NCBI GenBank assembly: GCA_030833265.1
Contig: JAURHO010000004.1
Span: 1-31,265 of the forward strand
From: Crocinitomicaceae bacterium
Lineage (GTDB): Bacteria; Bacteroidota; Bacteroidia; Flavobacteriales_D; Crocinitomicaceae
Length of the DNA stretch: 31,265 bases
Direction of reading: 5' to 3'
A program made the position numbers and the translations under genes. How positions within the stretch are numbered: position 1 is the first letter of the stretch; every line of letters starts with the position of its first letter. Shown here in pieces: positions 8,275-15,351 of this stretch. The notes beneath the pieces are model-generated. The model saw only the letters and a list, made by a program, of their open reading frames with translations. It was not told where the DNA came from and ran no database searches.

Positions 8275-9558
8275 TTACACTTCTCCTAGCCTCAAACAAG
8301 CCTTGAATACTTCTTGGTAAGCTGCCCAATGTTGATAGCCAGAAATGGTTTCATTGTGCCAAAGAAAACTAAATGTTCCGCCAAACTGTTGAACTTGGGC
8401 GTGTAAAAATGTAATTTCTTCGATAGCCTCTTTCGGGCTCAGTTTCATATATTCGAGTAAGGTCCCGTCCATGTAAGCAAACGGATGAATATGCAAAGCC
8501 GTTATTTCATTTTTACTAAGGTCAAACCAACGAAAGCTGCGAGCAGTTCCGGCTCTGAATCCCGTTGTTTCGGCATACCCCATTGTGTAGTCATGAGTAA
8601 TGCCATTTTGTAAGAGCAATTGGTAGGTTTGAGGTACCTGAAGTAATAAAAAGTGTTGTCGGTTGCTATTTGGATGGTAACCTGTAATGGCGGCCAAACG
8701 GGCGCTTTCAATTTGTAATTGTTGAGCGCTGTTTTGTGTTTGAGAGCTCGCATGGAGCCCGATTTCAGCCACTTTTGCCACTTGTTTAATTTTGGCTTGC
8801 TGCTCCAAATTCAAATGTGATATATTTTTATCGAGTTTGCTATAGTTGCCCAATAGCCAAAAAACTTTGGTCTCGGAAAAATGCTGCGCAATTTGTTCAA
8901 TCCAATCAAAGGTATCGTAAGGGTCAGGTTTTAGGCCCTTGCGGACCTGTTGTCTGTCTTGCCTTCTACTTTTTCTACGATACACAAGATCTTTCAGTTC
9001 AGCTAGCTGGCTTCTGAGTTTATTTTTGTGTGCGTAGGCAAAAGTATTATCGATGTCAAAGGTTGGCTGAAAAGTGTAACGGAGGGCTCGAGCGTTCAAG
9101 TTAGTGTTCCAACTTTGCTCTAAAAAAGCGATGATATCTAGGCTCCAAATTTCACAAATAGGCTGCCTGAGCCAGCCCTTTTTATATAGTATGGATGCTT
9201 TGCCTTCAAAGCGCTGAAAATGATCTGTTTGTATCGTATTGTATTCTTCCATCCGACTCAGGACGTAAAAAATAGCGGCGAGCGGATCCAGTTGCTTGTC
9301 AAAACTCAAGCATTCCGCTTGGTGAAAAGTTCCCGTATTAATTTCTCCTTTGAATAATGTTTCTTCGAATAACAAACTTGCCGGTTTGAGTTGCAAACAG
9401 GCCTCAAATTCTCGCGTTGAATAATTGAGTTTGTTCCCTTTGGCGGCCATAAACTGTATGCCATCATTGGTGATTTCATAAGCGATTTTTCTGTCTGAAA
9501 AAACGAAGTCTAGGGTGTAGAGCAGGCGCTCGGTGATATATTCAACGTAGATCAGCAC
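8275..9558 (-). CDS. NodB-like polysaccharide deacetylase family protein
   Basis: 427 residues. A predicted GTG start at 9558-9556 shares one base with the wecB stop (TAGTG), a usual sign of translational coupling; the next Met is at residue 37. Residues 1-155 are an N-terminal domain of the kind seen in Bacteroidota deacetylases (DUF7033-like, from memory). The catalytic-like domain begins at YTFQPTFDIDN (161-171), giving the aspartates of NodB motif 1. EIGLHASS (265-272) supplies a histidine, PNSNRQHFLLL (296-306) and GFRAGTARSF (333-342) follow, and FSFLWHNETISG (397-408) is the last motif. No signal peptide is seen, so it would act in the cytoplasm or at the inner face of the membrane. 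Its place behind wecB suggests capsule or LPS glycan work (inference). Confidence 0.8.
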   Translation of the reverse strand: MLIYVEYITERLLYTLDFVFSDRKIAYEITNDGIQFMAAKGNKLNYSTREFEACLQLKPASLLFEETLFKGEINTGTFHQAECLSFDKQLDPLAAIFYVLSRMEEYNTIQTDHFQRFEGKASILYKKGWLRQPICEIWSLDIIAFLEQSWNTNLNARALRYTFQPTFDIDNTFAYAHKNKLRSQLAELKDLVYRRKSRRQDRQQVRKGLKPDPYDTFDWIEQIAQHFSETKVFWLLGNYSKLDKNISHLNLEQQAKIKQVAKVAEIGLHASSQTQNSAQQLQIESARLAAITGYHPNSNRQHFLLLQVPQTYQLLLQNGITHDYTMGYAETTGFRAGTARSFRWFDLSKNEITALHIHPFAYMDGTLLEYMKLSPKEAIEEITFLHAQVQQFGGTFSFLWHNETISGYQHWAAYQEVFKACLRLGEV

Positions 9559-10709
9559 TAGAGTTCTGCTAGGATTTTTTCACAAATGAAATGGGCTGCT
9601 TGTCCGTTTCCAAAAAGTGGCGGATAGCTGCAGGTATGCGCTTGCGAAAATTGCGCGTAGGCGGCTAAAATCTTTTCTTTGTGAGCGCCCGTTAATATGG
9701 CTGCTCCGGCTGCAACAATTTCCACCCACTCGGTTTGCTCTCGGAGAATAATGCAAGGCTTTTCAAAGAAATAGGCTTCTTTTTGCAAGCCACCACTATC
9801 TGTAATGATGAGTTTTGCATTTTTTTCAAGTGCAATGATGTCTAAAAAGCCAGCCGGCTCAATGAGTAGTAATTTTGCCTCTTGCTCGATTTGCTGTAAC
9901 AGCGCGGCTGGAAGCAAGGCTTGCATTTTGTTTTTTGTTCTCGGATGAATCGGGAGAACTACCGCATTTTCTGATGTTGCAATGATGCTTAATAAGGCTT
10001 CAAAAATTTCTTGTAGTGCCTGAGGGTCATCTGTATTGCTATCGCGATGAATGGTGCACAAAATAAAGTGCTGATTGACCAAGCCTAATTTCTGTAGCAA
10101 GTCAGATTTTTGCTCGCTGACGCTTGAAAAATATAAACTGTTGTCGTACATCACATCGCCACAATGGTAAACATGCGGATGATCAATATCAGCCTTTCCT
10201 TTGTTTTCAAGTGAAAAGCCTTCTTTTTGAAGGTTGTCAAGCCCTGCTTGGGTCGGGACAAACAACAACGTACTCATGTGGTCACAACTAATGCGATTGA
10301 GTTCTTCGGGCATCGCTTTATGAAAGCTTCTGAGCCCAGCCTCAATGTGCACTACTGGTATATGAATTTTAGCAGCGGCCAAGGCCCCAGCAATTGTCGA
10401 GTTGGTATCGCCATAAACAACTACGGCATCTGGTTTTTCTGAGACCAAAAGTGCTTCGATGCCCTCTAGCATGGCAGCGGTCATTTTTGCGTGGCTCCCG
10501 CTACCGACTGCGAGATTATAATTAGGCTGAGGTATCCCGAGTTCTTCGAAAAATACTGCGGACATATTTTCATCGTAATGTTGGCCAGTATGGACCAAAA
10601 TTTCTTCAAGCTCTTCGGTAAATGAAGCTTTGATGGCTCTGCTAAGGGCTGCTGCCTTAATGATTTGCGGGCGCGCACCAATGATAGTAAGGATTCTTTT
10701 TTTTGACAT
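9558..10709 (-). CDS. wecB: UDP-N-acetylglucosamine 2-epimerase (non-hydrolysing)
   Basis: 383 residues from the ATG at 10709. The enzyme interconverts UDP-GlcNAc and UDP-ManNAc for surface polysaccharides. The sequence opens MSKKRILTIIGARPQIIKAA, the usual N-terminus. It contains HTGQHYDENMS, VVVYGDTNSTIAGALAA, HIEAGLRSF, PEELNR and the UDP-binding stretch TDSGGLQKEAYFF followed by REQTEW. The frame is open 13 codons further to 10748, but those residues (MAILASPMKASSN) overlap radC and are not family-like, so the inner start is preferred. It sits 1 base after the radC stop and overlaps the deacetylase start by 1 base, so the three genes form one unit. Confidence 0.92.
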   Translation of the reverse strand: MSKKRILTIIGARPQIIKAAALSRAIKASFTEELEEILVHTGQHYDENMSAVFFEELGIPQPNYNLAVGSGSHAKMTAAMLEGIEALLVSEKPDAVVVYGDTNSTIAGALAAAKIHIPVVHIEAGLRSFHKAMPEELNRISCDHMSTLLFVPTQAGLDNLQKEGFSLENKGKADIDHPHVYHCGDVMYDNSLYFSSVSEQKSDLLQKLGLVNQHFILCTIHRDSNTDDPQALQEIFEALLSIIATSENAVVLPIHPRTKNKMQALLPAALLQQIEQEAKLLLIEPAGFLDIIALEKNAKLIITDSGGLQKEAYFFEKPCIILREQTEWVEIVAAGAAILTGAHKEKILAAYAQFSQAHTCSYPPLFGNGQAAHFICEKILAEL

Positions 10710-10710
10710 G

Positions 10711-11346
10711 TTAGAGGAGGCCTTCATCGGCGAAGCTAAAATAGCCATTATCTGTGAAAATCAGGTGATCGAGCAATTTCATATCGATGAGCGTTGCAAA
10801 ATGCTTAATGTCTTTCGTGAGTACTTTGTCTTGTTCGCTCGGTTGCAACTGACCGCTCGGATGGTTGTGGCATAGAATGATACCGCAAGCAGCGCAGCGC
10901 AAGGCATACTGAAATATCCTTTTGGCGTCTGCAATGGCACTGTGTCTGCCGCCGATACTCAGTTGATTGATTTCAAGGATTTCATTGGAAAAGCTCAGGT
11001 ATAAAACAAAAAACTGTTCGTGATCGAGGTCACTGAGTTTGGGTTGGAGCAGTTCAAACACATCTTGTGACTTTTTGATTTGATTGCGTTTTTTCACCTT
11101 GGAGGCCTGATAGCGTCTACTGAGTTCAAAGGCGCCTACAATTTTTTGAGCTGTACTTAAATCGAGTCCGTAAATTTCTAGGAGGTCCCAGGTGCTGCTT
11201 TTAGCAAGTACACGCCAGTCTTTTTGGTGCCAGCGCCATGTTCTATCCAAGATAACTTCTTGTTTGGATTTTTCAAATGTTGCTCCACAAACGAGCTGCA
11301 GCAATTCAGGGTCAGTTAATTGCGAGATATCAATGCGTTGTTTCAT
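10711..11346 (-). CDS. radC: RadC family JAB/MPN-domain protein
   Basis: 211 residues from the ATG at 11346; a TTG two codons upstream is less likely. The N-terminal helical part (about 1-80) contains LLEIYGLDLSTAQKIVGAFEL, a helix-hairpin-helix-like region. The JAB/JAMM metalloprotease-like domain (about 95-211) carries LCHNHPSGQLQPSEQD with the metal-ligand set H160, H162 and D173. RadC proteins were named for DNA repair, but that role is not well supported and the biochemical function remains unclear. The protein is slightly short for the family (about 220-230). It heads the radC-wecB-deacetylase unit and is divergent from the SUI1 gene, 80 bases away. Domain call is very secure; function is not. 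Confidence 0.9.
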   Translation of the reverse strand: MKQRIDISQLTDPELLQLVCGATFEKSKQEVILDRTWRWHQKDWRVLAKSSTWDLLEIYGLDLSTAQKIVGAFELSRRYQASKVKKRNQIKKSQDVFELLQPKLSDLDHEQFFVLYLSFSNEILEINQLSIGGRHSAIADAKRIFQYALRCAACGIILCHNHPSGQLQPSEQDKVLTKDIKHFATLIDMKLLDHLIFTDNGYFSFADEGLL

Positions 11347-11414
11347 TTCCAAAAAACGAAAAACATTGTTGGCTATTCTGAAGGTGGATAACTTTTTTCT
11401 GAACTGACTTTTTT

Positions 11415-11422
11415 TATCTTTG
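11415..11422 (+). promoter_or_regulatory. -7 promoter element 4 bases before the SUI1 start codon
   Basis: TATCTTTG matches TAnnTTTG. The ATG follows after only CGTT, so transcription would be expected to start at or very near the A of the start codon, giving a leaderless mRNA. No TTG is found at -33 spacing. The identical octamer with the same 4-base spacing precedes the CDF transporter gene. Confidence 0.5.
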
Positions 11423-11426
11423 CGTT

Positions 11427-11771
11427 ATGTCGAAAAAGCAGAAAAATCTTCAAAACGTGGTCTATAGTACCAATCCTAATTTTGCTTATGAATACGAGCA
11501 AGATCAAGACCAAGACACGCTTCCTCCCCAACAACAAAAATTGTATGTCAGTCTTGATCGCAAGCAAAGAGCAGGAAAGGAAGTGACCTTAATTGAAGGT
11601 TTTATCGGAGCGGAGGACGACCTTAAAGATCTCGGGAAAATACTGAAAAGTAAGTGTGGTGTGGGTGGAAGTGTCAAAGACAACGAAATCTTGATTCAAG
11701 GAAATTTCAAACAAAAGATTTACGAGCTTTTAATCAAAGAAGGCTATTCGCAGACGAAGCAAAAAGGTTAG
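11427..11771 (+). CDS. yciH: SUI1/YciH family translation factor (eIF1-like)
   Basis: 114 residues. Residues about 40-108 form the SUI1 fold: RKQRAGKEVTLIEGF, then LKDLGKILKSKCGVGGSVKD and EILIQGNF, ending in helix KIYELLIKEGY. Bacterial YciH resembles eukaryotic eIF1, binds the small subunit near the P site and has been linked to start-site discrimination and stress translation. The N-terminal 40 residues are an acidic Gln/Asp-rich segment (EYEQDQDQDTLPPQQQ), probably disordered and not part of the SUI1 fold. The gene is divergent from radC and converges on the CDF gene with 3 bases between stops, so no separate terminator is seen. Its promoter suggests a leaderless mRNA. Confidence 0.88.
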   Translation: MSKKQKNLQNVVYSTNPNFAYEYEQDQDQDTLPPQQQKLYVSLDRKQRAGKEVTLIEGFIGAEDDLKDLGKILKSKCGVGGSVKDNEILIQGNFKQKIYELLIKEGYSQTKQKG

Positions 11772-11774
11772 GCT

Positions 11775-12656
11775 TTAGCCGTTTTCGGGAGCAGGTTCAA
11801 TATGAATCAGCACTTCTGTAATGAAAGGAAAGCGCGCTAATAAATGATCTTTGAGATCGTGTGATATCGCATGGCCTTCTTTCACGCTTAGGTTGCCATC
11901 AATTTCTAAATGGAGGTCTACAACGTAAGTCATACCGTTCTTGCGGGCCCAACATTTTTCAATAGCAATCACTCCTTTAACTTCTTTAGATACCAATCGG
12001 ATGTCGTCAATGAGTTCGTGGTGTGTGTGTTCATCCATGATTTCACCCAATGCGGGTCTGAAAATACGGTAGGCGTTGTAGACAATAAATACAGATGCCA
12101 CGAGTGCTGCCCAGTCGTCAGCTTTTTCGAATCCTTTGCCAAAAAGAAAGGTGCATAAAATACCAAGAAAGGCAATCAAAGAAGAAATGGCATCAGACCG
12201 ATGGTGCCAAGCTTCTGCCTTTAAACTACTCGACTTTGTCAGAACTCCTTTGCGATGCACATATTGGTAACTCAGTTCTTTAATAATAATGATTGCGGCT
12301 AAAATATAGAGTGTAAAAAACTCAGGTTGTTGCTGCGGCTCATTGAGGTGTCTGATGCTTTCTACAGCAATGATGGTTGCCGAAATCAATAAAAATCCGA
12401 CGACCGCAAAAGTAATGAGAGGTTCGGCTTTGCCATGACCATAAGGGTGGTCTTCATCTGCAGGCTTATGGGCATATTGCAAGCCAAATAAAACTAAAAA
12501 ACTAGAAAAGATATCGGCGCAAGATTCAATGGCATCGGCAATTAAGGCATCAGAGTGCCCAAGGATACCTCCAAGCCCCTTGATTATAGCGAGTAGGGTA
12601 TTTGTGACAAGACTGAGAAAAGCAGTGCGCTTGGCTTGTGAGAGTAGTCCTTGCAT
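11775..12656 (-). CDS. Cation diffusion facilitator (CDF) family transporter
   Basis: 293 residues. Six membrane segments lie between about 12 and 200, followed by a cytoplasmic domain (about 205-293). CDF proteins export divalent metals such as Zn, Fe, Co or Cd against protons. The metal-site motifs are visible: DALIADAIESCADIFSS (36-52) in helix 2 and HHRSDAISS (151-159) in helix 5, with DEDHPYGHGKAE (67-78) in the first cytoplasmic loop. Where FieF has Asp45-x3-Asp49, this protein has Glu44 and Asp48, so metal preference may differ; I cannot assign it. A second ATG lies out of frame just upstream; MQGLLSQAK is the family-like start. A -7 element lies 4 bases before it. It is preceded by a strong hairpin terminator and so is transcribed on its own. 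Confidence 0.9.
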   Translation of the reverse strand: MQGLLSQAKRTAFLSLVTNTLLAIIKGLGGILGHSDALIADAIESCADIFSSFLVLFGLQYAHKPADEDHPYGHGKAEPLITFAVVGFLLISATIIAVESIRHLNEPQQQPEFFTLYILAAIIIIKELSYQYVHRKGVLTKSSSLKAEAWHHRSDAISSLIAFLGILCTFLFGKGFEKADDWAALVASVFIVYNAYRIFRPALGEIMDEHTHHELIDDIRLVSKEVKGVIAIEKCWARKNGMTYVVDLHLEIDGNLSVKEGHAISHDLKDHLLARFPFITEVLIHIEPAPENG

Positions 12657-12660
12657 ACAT

Positions 12661-12668
12661 CAAAGATA
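12661..12668 (-). promoter_or_regulatory. -7 promoter element 4 bases before the CDF start codon
   Basis: The minus strand reads TATCTTTG then ATGT then ATG. This matches TAnnTTTG and would place the transcript start at the start codon. The expected -33 region falls inside the terminator hairpin at 12671-12697 and contains no TTG on this strand. Confidence 0.45.
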
Positions 12669-12670
12669 AA

Positions 12671-12697
12671 AAAAAGCGGCTCATTGAGCCGCTTTTT
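12671..12697. terminator. Strong intrinsic terminator hairpin
   Basis: A perfect inverted repeat, AAAAAGCGGCTC at 12671-12682 and GAGCCGCTTTTT at 12686-12697, with a 3-base loop. A-tract and T-tract on both sides make it usable in both directions. It lies about 114 bases after the stop of the T9SS protein on the minus strand and separates it from the CDF gene. Confidence 0.85.
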
Positions 12698-12698
12698 C

Positions 12699-12726
12699 GG
12701 TCCGGGTGGGGTGGGCCATCCGAACC
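12699..12726 (-). other. GC-rich hairpin of unknown role next to the terminator
   Basis: On the minus strand GGTTCGGATGG (12726-12716) pairs with CCACCCGGACC (12709-12699): 10 of 11 pairs including one G-U, around a 6-base C-rich loop. No T-run follows directly, but the intrinsic terminator starts 1 base further on. It could protect the 3' end of the upstream mRNA or be a separate RNA element. The rest of 12727-12810 is AT-rich and shows nothing else. Confidence 0.5.
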
Positions 12727-12810
12727 ATAACCTAACTATAAACTACTACAATCTAATATTTACAAATACGATGCCAAACTCAAAAAGGAGTGGTGTATTT
12801 GAAAAAAAAA

Positions 12811-15270
12811 TTAGTTTTTGATCAATTTCGTTCTTTTGCTGCCTGCATCGATCATGTAAATACCAGCATTTAAATTACCAAGCTTGAGCGCTTCACCAGG
12901 CTGTAGTACTTGTTCTAACAAGATTTTTCCGTTGATATCAGATACGCGAACACTTGTTGGCTGCTCCAGTGAAACCCTGATTTCATCAGTTGCAGGATTT
13001 GGATAAATGACCAATTGGTTTTCCAATTCATTGATGCCGTCAATCCACATATTGATATTATAGGTTGTATTGGTGATAATAGGACTGTTCCAATCAAAAT
13101 AGATGTAGGCCGTATTTTCAATAGTTGAATTGATTGGATTATTTGGCAATTCTGTAATGCGATACGTAAGATGCCCGTGGCTTTGCGCTTCGTTAGTTGT
13201 AGAGTCTGGTAACCAAATTTGTGGAAATTCGAAACGATAAATACCGTTGCCTAAATTCACTACTTGCATATTGTGCGAGGCTTCAATTAATGTAAAGCTG
13301 TTCCAATCAAGTGCTGCATCTAGGGTATCAATGATGTAGATATTTTGCGCAGGGGCAGTTCCGGTATTTTGAAAACGGATGGTGTAGGTGAGTGCGTCGT
13401 CAACAAAAGCATCGAGGTAGCCCAGTGGGAAGTTATCGTTTTGATAATCAGTGCATGCATTTTTGTCATTTGGGTCATAGCTATTGCCAAGAATTTGCAA
13501 GAGATTTCCGGCATTATTGTAGGTGCCACAATCTGAGATGCTACCTGTTGGAGCGATGCTTGACGTAAAGTAGTGTTGAGCTCCATTGATGAGGCCGCCA
13601 GGTACATTGAACTGAATGACATCGTAATTGGTAAAGTTGGTGCTTGAACTAGATAAATTCCAAGTAATTGTATTGCCAGTAATGGTGTAGTTCGGATTTT
13701 GAATAGAAGCAAGAATAGGGCTTACACCTGTAGGGAAAGTCATGCTCAAGGTATAGTTTCCTACGGCACTTGGCCCATAGCTACCCCAATTCAATTTAAT
13801 GTAAGCAACACTATTTTGGTAGTAGCCAATCCAAGGTGTAACGCTTGTCCAGAGGTCAGCACATGTGCTTGTTGGGCCACCACAGTTAATTGCAATTGAA
13901 GCAAAATTTGTTTGGCCGTTTATAGAACCTAATACGGTCGTGCTTGCGGTAGTTGAGTTGTAACCGTTATAGACCAACCACTGTGAGCTGATGTTTGCAA
14001 AGACAAAATTGGCGCTATTTGAAAAATTACCGCAGTACTGAAAAAATCCAGTTCCGTTCGTATAAACAGTAACAACACTATTGGTAGTGGTGCCTGCATA
14101 TAGCTGCACAGGGGCATAAACTAATGGTGTTTCGCCGGCATCAAAAATCCCGTTGTTATTGGCATCACAAAAAACATAGCCAGAGTAGCACTGCGTTGGG
14201 CTTACTGCACCTCCACAACTCAGCGGGAAATTCACGGTTGTGATTGGTGCTCCACTGTTACATGGTGTCCCTGTGATTGTGGTGACGTTGCTTCCGTTAT
14301 TATTTAAAATAACGTAGCCATGCTGACTCAACCAAGCCAAGCTCATGGAAAGTGTATAATTTGTATTGAGTAAACCTGCATAATTAAGGTTGTAAATACC
14401 GTTTGCATTGGTGTAGGCTGTAACGCCATTGACACTAATTGGCGCATTTGCAATAGGTGTTTCTCCGTTATCTAAAACACCGTTGTCATTGGCATCACAA
14501 TAAACTTGCCCTGTAGCACAAAAAGACTGCACACCTTGTGCACAAATGAGCGTAAATGCAAAGGTGCTCACCCCCGAATTTGGCAAATTTATGGTGGTTG
14601 AAGGCACTGAACTTTGAACTTGATAGCCATTTGCCAATAACCATTGCGGACTGATTTGGAGTGTGTAAGTACCCATCAAAACATTATTGAATTGAAGCAT
14701 GGTATTGCTTGCCGGTGTGCCTTGATAACTCATGCCTGCGCCAACTAAAACAAAAGGAACATTATTGAGGGCTTGCTCAATGGTGCCGTTGTTGTCGCAG
14801 TCAAGACCAACATATGTATAGGCTAAGAAATTGCAGGCGCCAATTGTATAATTGATGCTGTCGTAAGCATAGGTTTGGTTGGCTGGGTTGTAAACCGTGG
14901 TAGTGATGAGGTAAGTCCCGGGTGCGTTATAGGTATGCGCTAAGGGCGGATTCATAGAAATGTTGGTTCCGGATGTTGAAGTTCCTCCGCCTGAATTACT
15001 TGTGCTGCCATCGCCCCAATTGACAACTGCCTGAAACTGAAAGCCGTTGAAATTATTACCTGTAATCACGTAAGGTAAATCATAGCCACTCGCTGTGGAT
15101 GTATTTGGGTTTACAGCCGAGAATCCAATGTTTACAATGGAGTCGCAGCTTGCCGGATTGAGCGTAGTAGGGAGGTTGAGGCCGTTGATGGCAAAACCGG
15201 TTACTTGGGCGCCTAGCTTTGATGTGGTAAAGAAAATAGCCAGGATGGATAGGAGGTATAAATGCTTCAT
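12811..15270 (-). CDS. Large T9SS surface protein with PKD-like domain, three internal repeats and DUF7619-like domain
   Basis: 819 residues. Signal peptide 1-21 (ends KLGAQ). Residues about 75-145 are PKD-like (VVNWGDGSTSN, then HTYNAPGTYLITTTVYN). Three diverged repeats of roughly 95-100 residues follow (about 149-243, 253-352 and 363-463). Each begins with an Asp/Asn-rich calcium-loop-like segment (DCDNNGTIE, DANDNGVLDNGE, DANNNGIFDAGE) and ends with an aromatic motif (PQWLLANGY, LAWLSQHGY, SQWLVYNGY). The first part resembles SdrD B-type domains. Residues 595-740 are a conserved Bacteroidota domain starting SYDPNDK with LTYTIRFQNTGTAPAQNIYI (DUF7619/DUF11-like). Residues 748-819 are a T9SS type A tail (LVIYPNPATDEIRVSL, ending KRTKLIKN). 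It is probably a surface-displayed or secreted adhesin-like protein; no catalytic residues are recognised. It is followed by two hairpins. Confidence 0.85.
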   Translation of the reverse strand: MKHLYLLSILAIFFTTSKLGAQVTGFAINGLNLPTTLNPASCDSIVNIGFSAVNPNTSTASGYDLPYVITGNNFNGFQFQAVVNWGDGSTSNSGGGTSTSGTNISMNPPLAHTYNAPGTYLITTTVYNPANQTYAYDSINYTIGACNFLAYTYVGLDCDNNGTIEQALNNVPFVLVGAGMSYQGTPASNTMLQFNNVLMGTYTLQISPQWLLANGYQVQSSVPSTTINLPNSGVSTFAFTLICAQGVQSFCATGQVYCDANDNGVLDNGETPIANAPISVNGVTAYTNANGIYNLNYAGLLNTNYTLSMSLAWLSQHGYVILNNNGSNVTTITGTPCNSGAPITTVNFPLSCGGAVSPTQCYSGYVFCDANNNGIFDAGETPLVYAPVQLYAGTTTNSVVTVYTNGTGFFQYCGNFSNSANFVFANISSQWLVYNGYNSTTASTTVLGSINGQTNFASIAINCGGPTSTCADLWTSVTPWIGYYQNSVAYIKLNWGSYGPSAVGNYTLSMTFPTGVSPILASIQNPNYTITGNTITWNLSSSSTNFTNYDVIQFNVPGGLINGAQHYFTSSIAPTGSISDCGTYNNAGNLLQILGNSYDPNDKNACTDYQNDNFPLGYLDAFVDDALTYTIRFQNTGTAPAQNIYIIDTLDAALDWNSFTLIEASHNMQVVNLGNGIYRFEFPQIWLPDSTTNEAQSHGHLTYRITELPNNPINSTIENTAYIYFDWNSPIITNTTYNINMWIDGINELENQLVIYPNPATDEIRVSLEQPTSVRVSDINGKILLEQVLQPGEALKLGNLNAGIYMIDAGSKRTKLIKN
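13882..14826 (-). repeat. Three diverged protein-level repeats inside the T9SS surface protein
   Basis: Repeats of about 95-100 codons (residues 149-243, 253-352, 363-463) share the order: Asp/Asn-rich loop, ETP-type turn with beta strands, then W-L-x-x-x-G-Y near the end and a closing cysteine. The first copy has lost the ETP turn. Copies 2 and 3 are closest to one another (GQVYCDANDNG and GYVFCDANNNG). Confidence 0.7.
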
Positions 15271-15312
15271 AAAAAGGAATTTAGAAACATGACGTTCGGA
15301 TGCACTTTGTGG

Positions 15313-15345
15313 TTGCTTTGATTCTGACTTACTTTATTAACTTTG
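15313..15345 (+). promoter_or_regulatory. Promoter of the DUF58 gene
   Basis: TTG at 15313-15315 and TAACTTTG at 15338-15345, 22 bases apart, fit the -33/-7 pattern of Bacteroidota. The ATG at 15352 is 6 bases after the -7 element, so the leader would be absent or only a few bases. No clear element was found on the minus strand for the divergent T9SS gene at 15270. Confidence 0.5.
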
Positions 15346-15351
15346 TGAGCC

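Noticed and set aside
10710..10748. Longer wecB N-terminus (13 extra residues)
   Set aside because: It overlaps radC and does not resemble the family start, whereas MSKKRILTIIGARPQ does.
12657..12730. Possible NiCo/czcD-type metal riboswitch upstream of the CDF gene
   Set aside because: The hairpins lie upstream of the predicted transcript start, and I could not recognise the conserved sequence of that class.
12699..12730. tRNA-like GC-rich segment
   Set aside because: Only one hairpin is present; no cloverleaf, anticodon arm or T-arm can be drawn.
13320..13712. 130-codon frame on the same strand as the T9SS surface protein but in another frame
   Set aside because: Lies wholly inside the larger gene, which has signal peptide, repeats and sorting tail; no evidence of overlapping coding.
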